A DNA stretch of 64,000 nucleotides from Gluconobacter wancherniae NBRC 103581 (GTDB lineage: Bacteria > Pseudomonadota > Alphaproteobacteria > Acetobacterales > Acetobacteraceae), in the NCBI RefSeq assembly GCF_007988885.1, contig NZ_BJUZ01000001.1, positions 1,240,001 through 1,304,000 on the forward strand. Reading direction: 5' to 3'. The notes beneath the pieces were generated by a model. The model was not told where the DNA came from. It saw only the letters and a program-made list of their open reading frames with translations, and did no database searches. Position numbers and translations under genes: made by a program. This document shows, piece after piece, positions 1 to 11,103 of this stretch (positions are counted from its first letter, which is position 1; each line of letters begins with the position of its first letter).

Positions 1-2032
<2,032 letters not shown>

Positions 2033-2139
2033 AAATAGCTTATTTCATGCCAATCGCAACAATCGGCAATCGGAAGTGATGGTCCAGACTCAGCACATCA
2101 TTTGACGTGCCCGTGCGCTTTGGATACCTCGGACTTACC

Positions 2140-3474
2140 ATGACTAAAGCAAAACTTCATACGACTGCTGTTATCCTTGCTGCGGGCCTCGGCACGCGCA
2201 TGAAATCAAGTCTTCCAAAAGCGATGCATCGTCTGGGCAATCGCCCGATGATTACCCACCTCATCGAGACTGCAAAGCAGATTTTTGATGACGTCGTGGT
2301 GGTTGTGGGGCCAGATATGCCCGAACTCGAAAGAGCAACACAGCCGTACCGCACGGTTGTTCAGTCTGAGCGTCTGGGGACGGGGCATGCGGCAAAGATG
2401 GCTGAATCCCTATTCGGGGATGGGGACGTCGCCATTCTTTATGCCGACAACCCCCTCATTACCGCTCAGACCATGCACAGATTGCTGGACGCTCGCAGAT
2501 CAGGTGCGTCGCTCTCGTTGCTCGGCATGCGCCCTAGCGATCCCGGAAAATACGGTCGTCTTATCGAAGAAAACGGCCATGTGCTGCGGATTGTAGAATA
2601 TAAGGATGCTACAGAAGCTGAGCGTAAGATCGGCCTTTGCAACGCAGGCGTCATGTGTGCGGATGCAAATGATTTCCGTCGCTGGCTGAGCGAACTCGGA
2701 AACAACAACGCCCAGGGCGAATACTACCTTACGGATGTCGTCGAAATGGCAGCACGCTCCGGGCAGGTGTTATGCGTTGAAGCACCAGAGGAAGAACTCG
2801 CAGGCGTCAATTCTCGTGCAGAACTTGCCCGCGCCGAGGCTACCTTGCAGCAACGGATGCGGCAGGCTGCGATGGATGGAGGTGTTACTCTCGTTGCACC
2901 AGAGACCGTCTTCTTCAGCGCTGATACACAAATTTCGCAAGATGTCGTTATAGAACCAAACGTCTTTTTTGGACCGGGCGTGAAGATTGCATCCGGAAGC
3001 GTAATCCGAGCCTTTTCGCATCTAGAAGGTTGCACCGTAGGTGAGGGCGCAATGATCGGCCCTTACGCTCGCCTCCGCCCCGGTACCCACTGCGCTACAA
3101 ATTCCCATGTCGGCAATTTTGTAGAACTCAAGAACGTGGAACTGGGAACGGGCGCAAAGGCCAACCATCTTACGTATCTCGGAGATGCATCAATCGGCGC
3201 GGGTACCAATGTTGGCGCAGGTACGATCACCTGCAATTACGACGGCGTGTTCAAGCATCGCACCGTCATTGGAGAACGAACTTTCATTGGCTCCAACTCT
3301 ATTCTCGTTGCGCCAGTGGAAATCGGTGACGATGCTTTGGTCGCAGCCGGAAGTGTCATCACAGAAAACGTCTCGGCGACAGCACTCGCTCTCGGACGCG
3401 CCCGCCAGTGCGAAAAGCCCGGTAGAGGGCTCGCCATCAAACATGCGCTTAAAGCAAAGAAGGAACAGGGCTGA
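2140..3474 (+). CDS. glmU: Bifunctional GlcNAc-1-P uridyltransferase / GlcN-1-P acetyltransferase
   Basis: Makes UDP-N-acetylglucosamine for peptidoglycan and LPS in two cytoplasmic steps: acetylation of glucosamine-1-phosphate, then uridylyl transfer. The N-terminal Rossmann-like domain carries LAAGLGTRMKS at residues 14-24 and the YADNPL metal/sugar segment. The C-terminal half is a left-handed beta-helix with hexapeptide repeats. It retains the acetyltransferase residues in order: ARLRPG arginine, VELK lysine, ANHLTYLGD histidine and tyrosine, and the CNYDG asparagine. I prefer the ATG at 2140 (444 aa), because the nucleotidyltransferase motif then sits at the usual distance. A GTG at 2107 would add 11 unrelated residues. 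It overlaps glmS by one base. Confidence 0.96.
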   Translation: MTKAKLHTTAVILAAGLGTRMKSSLPKAMHRLGNRPMITHLIETAKQIFDDVVVVVGPDMPELERATQPYRTVVQSERLGTGHAAKMAESLFGDGDVAILYADNPLITAQTMHRLLDARRSGASLSLLGMRPSDPGKYGRLIEENGHVLRIVEYKDATEAERKIGLCNAGVMCADANDFRRWLSELGNNNAQGEYYLTDVVEMAARSGQVLCVEAPEEELAGVNSRAELARAEATLQQRMRQAAMDGGVTLVAPETVFFSADTQISQDVVIEPNVFFGPGVKIASGSVIRAFSHLEGCTVGEGAMIGPYARLRPGTHCATNSHVGNFVELKNVELGTGAKANHLTYLGDASIGAGTNVGAGTITCNYDGVFKHRTVIGERTFIGSNSILVAPVEIGDDALVAAGSVITENVSATALALGRARQCEKPGRGLAIKHALKAKKEQG

Positions 3475-5300
3475 TGTGTGGAATTTGTGGTGTCGTTGGA
3501 CACCGTCCTGCCACGCCAATCATTTTTGAAGCCCTACGTCGCCTCGAATATCGTGGCTATGATTCAGCAGGCATTGCGACCCTCTCCGAGAATGGCGTCA
3601 TTGATCGCCGTCGTGCGGCGGGTAAGCTAGACAATCTTGAGACCGTCCTGAAGCAGTCTCCGCTCAGCGGCTCAACCGGCATCGGACATACCCGTTGGGC
3701 CACACACGGCGCACCAACTGAAACCAATGCCCACCCACATGCGGCAGGCCAGGTTGCGATCGTCCATAACGGCATTATCGAAAACTTTGCTGCGCTCAAG
3801 GCCGAGCTGGAGGCGAAGGGACGTCGCTTTGTCACGGAAACGGATTCCGAGACCGTCGCCCATCTGCTCGATAATTATATCGAGCAGGGCATGGCTCCCC
3901 GCGAGGCTGCTTTCGCGACCATAGGCCGCCTTGAAGGTGCTTATGCCATTGCCATGATTTTCCAGAACCATGATGGCCTGCTGATCGGTGCACGTCATGG
4001 CGCACCGCTAGCCGTGGGATATGGCGAAGGGGAAATGTTCCTCGGATCCGATAGCCTCGCGCTGGCGCCATTGGCCAATCGTATTTCCTACTTGGAAGAT
4101 GGAGACTGGTGCGAGCTGACCCGTGAGGGTGCAACAATCTTCAACGCAAAAGGCGATACCGTTCAGCGCCAGATCCAGACCATTGCATTTATGGCCGGGC
4201 AGGTCGGCAAAGACGGTTACCGGCATTACATGGAAAAGGAACTGCACGAACATCCTGTCGCCATCGGACAGACTCTGCAGCGTATCACCGACCCTGCGTC
4301 CAAGCGCATTGCGTTGCCGGACATGCCCTTTGATATCGCAAAAGTACCGCGGATCACCATTACTGCCTGCGGATCGGCATTTTATGCAGGCATGGTTGGC
4401 AGATACTGGCTTGAATCGCTGGCCCGTATCCCTGTCGAAATTGATGTTGCTTCCGAGCTTCGTTACCGCGACCCACCGCAACCGGATCGCGGTGTAGCCC
4501 TCCTGATTTCGCAATCAGGCGAAACAGCCGACACTCTGGGCGTCCTACGTAGCCTCAAAAAAGCAGGTCAGAGCATTGTGTCTGTGCTGAATGTTGAGCA
4601 CTCCACAATGGGCCGCGAAAGTGATCTCGTGCTGGGCATGGTTGCGGGACCAGAAATTTCTGTCGCATCCACGAAAGCTTTCACCGCTCAACTCTCTGTT
4701 CTTGCAGCATTTTCCATCGATTTCGCTCGCGCACGAGGCAAGATCGATCAGGCGAAAGAAGAAGCGCTAACATCCAGCCTGCTCGATCTACCCTCCAGAG
4801 CCGCAGAAGTTTTCGCATGCACTCCTGCAATTCAGGCCATGGCAGCCGTGGTCGCAGAGGCACGAGATGTTCTGTATCTGGGGCGCGGAATTTGTACGCC
4901 AATTGCTTATGAAGGCGCTCTAAAATTAAAAGAAATCAGCTACATACACGCAGAAGCTTACGCTGCGGGTGAACTGAAGCACGGGCCAATCAGCCTTATC
5001 GACAGAACAGTGCCCGTTGTTGCCATCGTGCCGTCCAACATCCTGTTTGAGAAGACGCTTTCCAATCTTCAGGAGGCAAAAGCTCGTGGTGGGCGGGTCC
5101 TTGCATTCACAGATGCTGCTGGTGCCGAGCGCCTGAAGGGCGTGGCTGAGCATGTGGTCGTTCTGCCGGATGTTGATGCTTTCGTTGTACCAATCCTTTA
5201 CGCCATCCCTGTGCAGATGCTTGCTTATGAAGTGGCTCTTTTAAAGGGCACGGATGTGGATCAGCCACGCAATCTCGCCAAATCTGTAACGGTTGAATGA
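3474..5300 (+). CDS. glmS: Glutamine-fructose-6-phosphate aminotransferase (isomerizing)
   Basis: Converts fructose-6-phosphate and glutamine to glucosamine-6-phosphate, the entry step to UDP-GlcNAc. Cys2 (MCGICG), freed after Met removal, is the glutaminase nucleophile. TRWATHGAPTETNAHPH and an HNGIIEN segment complete the class II glutamine amidotransferase domain (about 1-220). Two SIS sugar-isomerase domains follow (about 285-430 and 455-590), with SQSGETADT and STKAFTAQ. The C-terminus PRNLAKSVTVE is the conserved family tail. The length of 608 aa is normal. The ATG overlaps the glmU stop (TGATG), so the two are probably translationally coupled. No glmS ribozyme could fit between them. 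Confidence 0.97.
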   Translation: MCGICGVVGHRPATPIIFEALRRLEYRGYDSAGIATLSENGVIDRRRAAGKLDNLETVLKQSPLSGSTGIGHTRWATHGAPTETNAHPHAAGQVAIVHNGIIENFAALKAELEAKGRRFVTETDSETVAHLLDNYIEQGMAPREAAFATIGRLEGAYAIAMIFQNHDGLLIGARHGAPLAVGYGEGEMFLGSDSLALAPLANRISYLEDGDWCELTREGATIFNAKGDTVQRQIQTIAFMAGQVGKDGYRHYMEKELHEHPVAIGQTLQRITDPASKRIALPDMPFDIAKVPRITITACGSAFYAGMVGRYWLESLARIPVEIDVASELRYRDPPQPDRGVALLISQSGETADTLGVLRSLKKAGQSIVSVLNVEHSTMGRESDLVLGMVAGPEISVASTKAFTAQLSVLAAFSIDFARARGKIDQAKEEALTSSLLDLPSRAAEVFACTPAIQAMAAVVAEARDVLYLGRGICTPIAYEGALKLKEISYIHAEAYAAGELKHGPISLIDRTVPVVAIVPSNILFEKTLSNLQEAKARGGRVLAFTDAAGAERLKGVAEHVVVLPDVDAFVVPILYAIPVQMLAYEVALLKGTDVDQPRNLAKSVTVE

Positions 5301-5316
5301 GGTCACTCATTCAACC
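5291..5316 (+). other. Perfect stem-loop enclosing the glmS stop codon
   Basis: GGTTGAATGA at 5291-5300 pairs perfectly with TCATTCAACC at 5307-5316 across a six-base GGTCAC loop. The glmS TGA is the end of the 5' arm. No T-run follows on the plus strand, so it does not look like a canonical intrinsic terminator. It may be a 3'-end stabilising hairpin, a weak terminator or an attenuator before the next gene. Confidence 0.45.
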
Positions 5317-5383
5317 GCCACTTTGATCTGGCTGATCATTTCGCTAAAGATACGGCGGATAAATTCAGGCGGGGTATGAACTC

Positions 5384-8344
5384 ATGGGCGGCGATATCAT
5401 CATGGATCGGCACAATGACTTTTCCGAGTTAACGCCGAACCCGATGGATATCAGTGCCCGGGAAATTTTCCTCCAGCGTTTGAGGGATGACGGTTTTGAA
5501 GGAGACATCGAGGCGGAACTTTCTTCCCGCCTCGTTTTTTCAACCGATAACAGCATCTATCAGCGCGTTCCACTTGCTGTCATTTTCCCACGCACCACTC
5601 TCGATCTCAATCGTGCAGTTCGAGCCGCAGCCAATGGCAGACTGACGCTGGCAGTACGTGGAGGCGGTACCGGAACAAACGGACAGTCCCTTACGCCTGG
5701 AATTGTCGTGGACGTTTCGCGACATATGGATCGCATCCTGCATTTTGATGCACAATCCCAGAATGTTACCGTCGAGCCCGGCGTTATCCTGGCGCGTCTG
5801 AATGCTTTTCTTCGGCCCCATGGCCTCTTTTTTCCACCTACAGTCTCTACCGCTACCCGCGCTACAATTGGCGGAATGATCGCGACGGATGCGTCCGGGA
5901 AAGGCTCACGCATCTACGGGAAGACGTCAGATTATATTGAACAGTTGGACGTCGTACTCTCGGACGGCTCGGATCTGACAGTCAGGAAACTGACAGCAAC
6001 TGAACTTGAAGCCCAGATGGCGAAAGATGACCTGGGCGGCGCCGTATACCGGGAGGTTCACCGCGCAGTCACGGAATATGCAGATGAAATAACGCGCGTT
6101 TTCCCACAAATGAACCGGGGCCTGACGGGCTACAATCTTCAGAATGTTCATTCCGAAGATGGCAGCTTCGACATGACACGCCTTCTTGCGGGTTCTGAAG
6201 GCACACTGGCACTGACGGGAAAAATCGTATTACGCCTTAAAAAGATTCCTCAACACAGGCGCCTGTTGGTTGCTCGTTATGCAAGCTTTGATGGTGCATT
6301 GCGCGATGTACAGGAGTTGTTGTCAGCACAACCGTCAGCTGTCGAAGTGCTTGATGACAGGGTTCTCGCGGTTGCAAAGCAGGACGTAACCTGGACGGCG
6401 CTTGAAAGAGTCCTTGGGAGTGGCTCGAATTTTCCAGTCCTGGGGCTAAGCTTTGTAGAGTTTGTGGGAGATGACCTGGATACCCTTCACGAACACATAT
6501 CTTCTGCCAGCGAAATTCTCGATCAATCTTCAAATCATCTTATTGATTATAAAGCAATTTTAGATGATGAAATAATTTCCCAACTATGGACTCTCAGAGA
6601 AAAATCCGTTGGCCTCCTAGGACGCCCGCAAGGCAATAAGCAGGGCGTCGCTTTTGTAGAAGATACTGCCGTACCGCCTGAGAGCCTGCCAGAATACGTA
6701 CAGGAATTTCGCGATATCCTCGACGGACATGGCCTCACATACGGCATGTTTGGCCACGCGGATGTTGGCTGCCTTCATGTCCGCCCGTTTCTGGATATGC
6801 TGCAAAGTGAGGATCAGAGCCTCATCCGCGCGATCTCCGATGCTGTAGCTCAATTGACCAAAAGGCATGGGGGCCTCCTGTGGGGCGAACATGGTCGGGG
6901 GTTTAGAGGAGAATTTTCCCCCCTGTTTTTTGGTGAAAAGCTCTTCCTTGAACTTTGCAAAATCAAAGAAGCATTTGATCCTAAAGATATTTTCAATCGC
7001 GGAAAGCTCGCCCCCGTAGGCAAGTACGCTGTGGACAGGATCGACACGGTGCCATTCAAAGGCATTTATGATGCCCAGATCGCGGCGCCCCTTCGCGAAG
7101 AATATGCCCTGTCTGTCACCTGTAATGGCAATGGCGCATGCTTTAATCGTGAACCCGAGATGGCCATGTGCCCGTCTTATAAGGCCACCAAAGACAGGCG
7201 TCAGTCTCCTAAAGGGCGTGCAACGCTGATCAGAAGCTGGCTCCGCCTGCGCTCGCTTCCACAAGAGAATACAGAACGCCAGAACCTCCCGCAGTTAAGC
7301 TACGAACTGAAGGACGCGCTCGATAGCTGTCTCTCGTGCAAGGCCTGTGCGACCCAATGCCCGATCAAGGTCGATATCCCCTCAATGCGCTCAAGATTTC
7401 TGAGCGAATATTTTGAGGAGCAAAAACGGCCGCTCAGAGATTACCTTGTCTTTTGGCTGGAACCTCTTCTTGCAGCGGGCCGTGCAGTCCCGGCCATTTC
7501 CAACCTGCTGATGCATAATCCACTATCGCGATACCTCTTGAGTTCTATCGGGCTCGTAGATCTCCCAACGTTTATTCCTGCAGCACTTTCTTCACGTCAA
7601 AAACTAACCCGCCGCTGGCTGACATCGCGCCATGAAAAAAAAATCGTTCTGCTTCAGGACAGCTTCACGGGCAGCTTTGATGGAGCCCTTATAATTCGCA
7701 CACATGCTCTCCTGTCAGGGCTTGGTTATGACGTCCGCGTCACGCCAGCATGGAGCAATGGCAAAGCAAGATATGTGTTAGGATTCTACAATGGCTTTGC
7801 GAAGGCAGGGCGCCATATTTTGCGCAAGGTCCGTGCCATTGAGCGGCACAACATCCCAGTTATAGCGCTGGACGCCGCAACTGGCCTCATGTTTGAGCAG
7901 GAATATTGCGAACTTGGACAAAGGAAGCCTCCAGCCGTGTGGGCACTGGAACGCTTTCTGCGCTCCGAAATCGAAAATGGGCATATAGCGCCACGGAGTG
8001 TTGCGACGGGAGGGGACGCAGCCACGATCCTTTCACATTGCACCGAGCAGGCAGTAAGACCCGAGAGCGCTGGCGACTGGGCCTTCATCCTGAAGAGTTT
8101 CGGCCTGAATGTTTCAGCAGGCAAGGCTGGATGCTGTGGCATGGCTGGCATGTTTGGACATCAACGCGAGCAGGCAGACCTTTCAAAGCAAATTTTCCAC
8201 CAGAACTGGGCGGAAAAGGCCGAGAAACCCATCCTCGCAACCGGTTTTTCATGCCGATGCCAGACAGAGCGCATGGCAGGATATCGTCCCTCTCACCCTG
8301 TCGAAATCCTTGCACAAGCTATTGATCGTCCTGCGCGGGCCTGA
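5384..8344 (+). CDS. YdiJ-type FAD-linked oxidase with Fe-S and CCG domains
   Basis: Large (986 aa) flavoprotein/iron-sulfur dehydrogenase that probably oxidises a D-2-hydroxyacid. Domain order: FAD-binding type 4 (about 50-240, with RGGGTGTNGQSL), a FAD-oxidase C-terminal domain (about 280-540, with GHADVGCLHVRP and GEHGRGFRGEF), then a ferredoxin-like region and a C-terminal cysteine-rich domain. Iron-sulfur ligands are visible in a CNGNGACFN...MCPSYK segment and in CLSCKACATQCPIKVD near residue 650. AGCCGMAGMFGH near residue 925 is a single CCG motif. E. coli YdiJ has the same architecture and acts on D-2-hydroxyglutarate; substrate here is inferred. A second in-frame ATG at 5402 is a possible start. 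It stands alone between glmS and the thi operon. Confidence 0.85.
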   Translation: MGGDIIMDRHNDFSELTPNPMDISAREIFLQRLRDDGFEGDIEAELSSRLVFSTDNSIYQRVPLAVIFPRTTLDLNRAVRAAANGRLTLAVRGGGTGTNGQSLTPGIVVDVSRHMDRILHFDAQSQNVTVEPGVILARLNAFLRPHGLFFPPTVSTATRATIGGMIATDASGKGSRIYGKTSDYIEQLDVVLSDGSDLTVRKLTATELEAQMAKDDLGGAVYREVHRAVTEYADEITRVFPQMNRGLTGYNLQNVHSEDGSFDMTRLLAGSEGTLALTGKIVLRLKKIPQHRRLLVARYASFDGALRDVQELLSAQPSAVEVLDDRVLAVAKQDVTWTALERVLGSGSNFPVLGLSFVEFVGDDLDTLHEHISSASEILDQSSNHLIDYKAILDDEIISQLWTLREKSVGLLGRPQGNKQGVAFVEDTAVPPESLPEYVQEFRDILDGHGLTYGMFGHADVGCLHVRPFLDMLQSEDQSLIRAISDAVAQLTKRHGGLLWGEHGRGFRGEFSPLFFGEKLFLELCKIKEAFDPKDIFNRGKLAPVGKYAVDRIDTVPFKGIYDAQIAAPLREEYALSVTCNGNGACFNREPEMAMCPSYKATKDRRQSPKGRATLIRSWLRLRSLPQENTERQNLPQLSYELKDALDSCLSCKACATQCPIKVDIPSMRSRFLSEYFEEQKRPLRDYLVFWLEPLLAAGRAVPAISNLLMHNPLSRYLLSSIGLVDLPTFIPAALSSRQKLTRRWLTSRHEKKIVLLQDSFTGSFDGALIIRTHALLSGLGYDVRVTPAWSNGKARYVLGFYNGFAKAGRHILRKVRAIERHNIPVIALDAATGLMFEQEYCELGQRKPPAVWALERFLRSEIENGHIAPRSVATGGDAATILSHCTEQAVRPESAGDWAFILKSFGLNVSAGKAGCCGMAGMFGHQREQADLSKQIFHQNWAEKAEKPILATGFSCRCQTERMAGYRPSHPVEILAQAIDRPARA

Positions 8345-8371
8345 CCACAGCTTCACAATATGATACAGAGC

Positions 8372-8396
8372 GGGCCTCACTGAGAGAGGGAGGCCC
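8372..8396 (+). promoter_or_regulatory. Hairpin overlapping the thiO ribosome binding site
   Basis: GGGCCTC at 8372-8378 can pair with GAGGCCC at 8390-8396, with an 11-base loop. The Shine-Dalgarno GGGAGG (8388-8393), seven bases before the thiO ATG, is partly in the 3' arm. Folding would therefore hinder initiation. This suggests translational control of the thiazole operon. It lacks the conserved parts of a TPP riboswitch other than a chance CTGAGA. Confidence 0.4.
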
Positions 8397-8400
8397 CTCA

Positions 8401-9372
8401 ATGACCGGACCCAGAATACTTGTCCGCGGCGCTGGCGTCGCAGGCATGACAAGTGCTGTCACGCTTGCTGAAAATGGAGCAGCCGTAACAGTTCAGGACA
8501 CAGGCGGCAGGATTGGTTCTGGTGCTTCCTGGTTTGCAGGCGGGATGCTTGCTCCATGGTGTGAGGCAGAGTCTGCTCCTGACGAAGTGACGCAGGATAG
8601 TCTGACGTCTCTACGATGGTGGAAGTCGCATGTTTCAGATGTGATCGAGGCTGGTAGCCTGGTTGTGGCCCCTGCACGAGACACACCCGAGCTGGCAAGG
8701 TTCGGGCGGCGTACAAGCCATTTTGAAACTCTGAACGCTCACCAGATTACATCTCTGGAACCGGATCTTGAAGGTCGCTTTGAAAAAGCATTGTTCTTCG
8801 CCGAAGAAGGGCACGTTGATCCGCGCAAGGCGCTCCTTGCTCTCGAACGCCGCCTGAAAAACCTTGCCGGTGAAACAGTCTTTTCCGGCGCTCCTCTCAA
8901 CGCAGAGGATTTTGACTGGGTTGTTGATTGCACCGGAATCGCTGCCCGAGAACAGCTTGCTGATCTGCGCGGTATGCGTGGTGAAATGCTACTTCTGCGC
9001 TGCTCGGACGTAAAACTTCACAGACCGGTTCGCATGCTGCACCCACGCATCCCGGTTTATATTGTGCCTCGTACGGACAATGTGTTCATGGTGGGGGCGA
9101 CCATGGTTGAAAGCGATGATACTCGCGCCATCACGGTACGCGCCACAATGGAGCTTCTGAATGCAGCCTACACGCTGCATCCAGCTTTCGCAGAAGCAGA
9201 AATTCTCGAAGCCAATGCAGGCCTCAGACCCGCATTTCCAGATAATATCCCGCGGGTTCATCAGGATGGAAAAACAATTTATCTCAACGGGATGTACCGC
9301 CACGGCTTTCTTCTGTCGCCCAAAAGGGCACAAGAAGTTGCCTCAATCATTTTTCCCGGGAATGAGATTTGA
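8401..9372 (+). CDS. thiO: ThiO-type glycine oxidase / FAD-dependent oxidoreductase
   Basis: FAD-dependent amine oxidase, expected to oxidise glycine to the imine that ThiG uses for the thiazole ring in aerobic bacteria. The N-terminal dinucleotide-binding fold has GAGVAG (residues 11-16) and an aspartate at the end of beta-2. GASWFAGGMLAPWCE follows, typical of ThiO. The C-terminal NGMYRHGFLLSPK segment closes the FAD site. At 323 aa it is slightly shorter than Bacillus ThiO. It is first in thiO-thiS-thiG-thiE, which makes the role convincing. The ATG has a strong GGGAGG ribosome binding site. Confidence 0.88.
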   Translation: MTGPRILVRGAGVAGMTSAVTLAENGAAVTVQDTGGRIGSGASWFAGGMLAPWCEAESAPDEVTQDSLTSLRWWKSHVSDVIEAGSLVVAPARDTPELARFGRRTSHFETLNAHQITSLEPDLEGRFEKALFFAEEGHVDPRKALLALERRLKNLAGETVFSGAPLNAEDFDWVVDCTGIAAREQLADLRGMRGEMLLLRCSDVKLHRPVRMLHPRIPVYIVPRTDNVFMVGATMVESDDTRAITVRATMELLNAAYTLHPAFAEAEILEANAGLRPAFPDNIPRVHQDGKTIYLNGMYRHGFLLSPKRAQEVASIIFPGNEI

Positions 9373-9402
9373 AACCCGGAGCGTTTGCACCCATTCTGTT
9401 TC

Positions 9403-9418
9403 CTGAGAGGGAGACCCC
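9403..9418 (+). promoter_or_regulatory. thiS translation-initiation region resembling that of thiO
   Basis: CTGAGAGGGAGACCCC directly precedes the thiS ATG. It closely matches the stretch ahead of thiO (CTGAGAGAGGGAGGCCCC at 8380-8397). Both include the Shine-Dalgarno. The likeness extends beyond the ribosome binding site, so it may be a shared binding site or a duplicated leader. Function is unproven. Confidence 0.35.
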
Positions 9419-9616
9419 ATGAATATCAACGTCAATGGTGAGCCGCACGAAGTCCGTGCCCAGACGCTCGCGGCTGTGCTGGAAGAGCTGGGTTATGGGG
9501 GCGCGCGCGTTGCGACCGCTCTGAATGGTAATTTTGTCCCAGCAGGCCTGCGCTCCAGCCAAAACCTTCGCGAAGGCGCCGAGCTGGAAATCCTCGCACC
9601 AATGCAGGGCGGCTGA
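9419..9616 (+). CDS. thiS: Sulfur carrier protein ThiS
   Basis: Ubiquitin-like 65-residue sulfur carrier. Its C-terminal Gly-Gly is adenylated and thiocarboxylated, and the sulfur is delivered to ThiG. The sequence starts MNINVNGE and ends APMQGG, the essential di-glycine tail. The ThiS-like pattern is intact: a beta-grasp N-terminus, a VATALNGNFVP middle and a GAELEIL segment. It sits 46 bases after thiO and three bases before thiG. The activating enzyme ThiF is not encoded in the window. Confidence 0.93.
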   Translation: MNINVNGEPHEVRAQTLAAVLEELGYGGARVATALNGNFVPAGLRSSQNLREGAELEILAPMQGG

Positions 9617-9619
9617 AAC

Positions 9620-10405
9620 ATGCGTTTTTATGGTACCGAACTTTCGTCCCGCCTGATGCTGGGCACCGCGCAATATGACAGCCCAGCCATTCTCGCTGAT
9701 GCAGTCAGGGCAGCCAATGCTGGCGTGGTCACGGTTTCGCTGCGCCGCGAAGCAGCGGGCGCGCAGGCCGGACAGGCCTTCTGGTCTCTAATCCGCGATC
9801 TGGGGGTTCCCGTACTGCCAAACACTGCGGGTTGTCATGGCGTGCGTGAAGCCGTCACAACGGCGCAGATGGCGCGGGAGGTATTCGGGACAGACTGGAT
9901 CAAACTCGAAGTCATCGGGCAGGGAGACCTCCTCCAACCGGACGTGTTCGGACTTGTTGAAGCAACCCGCATCCTGACCGACGACGGATTCAAGGTCTTT
10001 CCCTATACGACCGAAGACCTCGTTGTTGCCGAACGCCTGCTGCGAGCGGGCGCTGAAGTGCTTATGCCCTGGGGGGCACCCATAGGCTCTGGCCGAGGCC
10101 TGAACAATATTTTCGGGCTGCGCGCATTAAGGGCACATTACCCCGATATTCCGATGGTCATAGACGCAGGAATAGGGCGGCCCTCCCATGCATCAGCAGC
10201 TTTCGAACTTGGTTTTGACGCCGTCCTCATCAACACAGCCGTAGCAAAAGCGGGCGATCCTGTGCTGATGGCAAAAGCATTCCGGCTTGCCTGTGAAGCC
10301 GGCCTGGCGGGCAGGGACGCCGACCCTATGGAAGAACGAGACATGGCTGTGCCCTCAACGCCTACACTGGGGCTGGCACGTGGCCTTGGTGGAGAAATGA
10401 TCTGA
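9620..10405 (+). CDS. thiG: Thiazole synthase
   Basis: TIM-barrel enzyme that combines deoxyxylulose-5-phosphate, the glycine imine from ThiO and sulfur from ThiS thiocarboxylate into the thiazole phosphate moiety. Family features are clear: GTAQYDS near the start, TVSLRR, a WIKLEVIGQ strand with the Schiff-base lysine, [15 protein letters not shown], and [12 protein letters not shown] with [14 protein letters not shown] for phosphate binding. The length of 261 aa is standard. It overlaps the thiE start by one base. It forms a complex with ThiS. Confidence 0.96.
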   Translation: MRFYGTELSSRLMLGTAQYDSPAILADAVRAANAGVVTVSLRREAAGAQAGQAFWSLIRDLGVPVLPNTAGCHGVREAVTTAQMAREVFGTDWIKLEVIGQGDLLQPDVFGLVEATRILTDDGFKVFPYTTEDLVVAERLLRAGAEVLMPWGAPIGSGRGLNNIFGLRALRAHYPDIPMVIDAGIGRPSHASAAFELGFDAVLINTAVAKAGDPVLMAKAFRLACEAGLAGRDADPMEERDMAVPSTPTLGLARGLGGEMI

Positions 10406-11010
10406 TGTCGCGCCTGCCTTCAAAAATCTATCCTGTCGTCGATCACCCACGCTGGGTCGAACGGCTGGGCGCGGCAGGTGCGCGCTTTATCCAGCTCCGT
10501 ATCAAGGATCTTCCTGTAGAAGAACTGCGCGCACAAATCACAACCGCACAGGAACTCGCAGCACGCTTCAACGTATCACTGGTCCTGAACGATTACTGGG
10601 AACTTGCCGTCGAACTTGGTATCGAGTGGTTGCATCTGGGACAGGAAGATCTTGATACAGCAGATCTCGAACTGATCCGCAGCACAGGAATACGCCTGGG
10701 TGTCTCAACGCATTGCCACGAAGAACTCGATCGCGCCCTGCTCATAAAGCCCGATTATATTGCAATCGGCCCCATCTGGGAAACCAAACTCAAGAAGATG
10801 GCGTTTGGACCACAGGGCGTGGAACGGATTACCGAATGGCGTGAGCTGTGCGGAGACATCCCTGTCGTCGCAATTGGCGGCATCACACTCGAACGCCTGC
10901 CTTCGTGCCTGAAGGCAGGCGCAGACAGCGTCTCAGCTGTGGGGGATTTCATCCGGCATGACGACCCGGAGGGACAGGTACGCCGCTGGCTGGCCTGTGC
11001 TGAGACTTAA
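10405..11010 (+). CDS. thiE: Thiamine-phosphate synthase
   Basis: Couples hydroxymethylpyrimidine diphosphate and thiazole phosphate to thiamine monophosphate. It is a TIM barrel of 201 aa. QLRIKDL and LVLNDYWELAVELG precede the HLGQEDLDTAD metal/diphosphate segment, and there is an AIGPIWETK loop and a C-terminal AIGGIT with GADSVSAVGDF. The usual PT.TK loop reads WETKLKKM, which is a variant. It is the last gene of the thi operon; the pyrimidine genes thiC and thiD are not in this window. Confidence 0.92.
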   Translation: MSRLPSKIYPVVDHPRWVERLGAAGARFIQLRIKDLPVEELRAQITTAQELAARFNVSLVLNDYWELAVELGIEWLHLGQEDLDTADLELIRSTGIRLGVSTHCHEELDRALLIKPDYIAIGPIWETKLKKMAFGPQGVERITEWRELCGDIPVVAIGGITLERLPSCLKAGADSVSAVGDFIRHDDPEGQVRRWLACAET

Positions 11011-11103
11011 GTTATTGGGAAACAGGCTTTCGGTTAATACTCCCTAGCCGGAACGCCGCATCGACTCTAGGATACTTCCTGGACTGACAGGGTACGGAAA
11101 ACG

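Noticed and set aside
2033-2060. Intrinsic terminator after the DUF3108 gene
   Set aside because: AAATA/TATTT gives only a weak A-T stem with a tiny loop and no T-run.
3474-3480. glmS ribozyme upstream of glmS
   Set aside because: glmS starts inside the glmU stop codon, so no leader RNA exists to hold a ribozyme.
8341-8400. TPP riboswitch before thiO
   Set aside because: Only a CTGAGA is present. The other conserved stretches of the riboswitch are missing and the intergenic space is too short at 56 bases.
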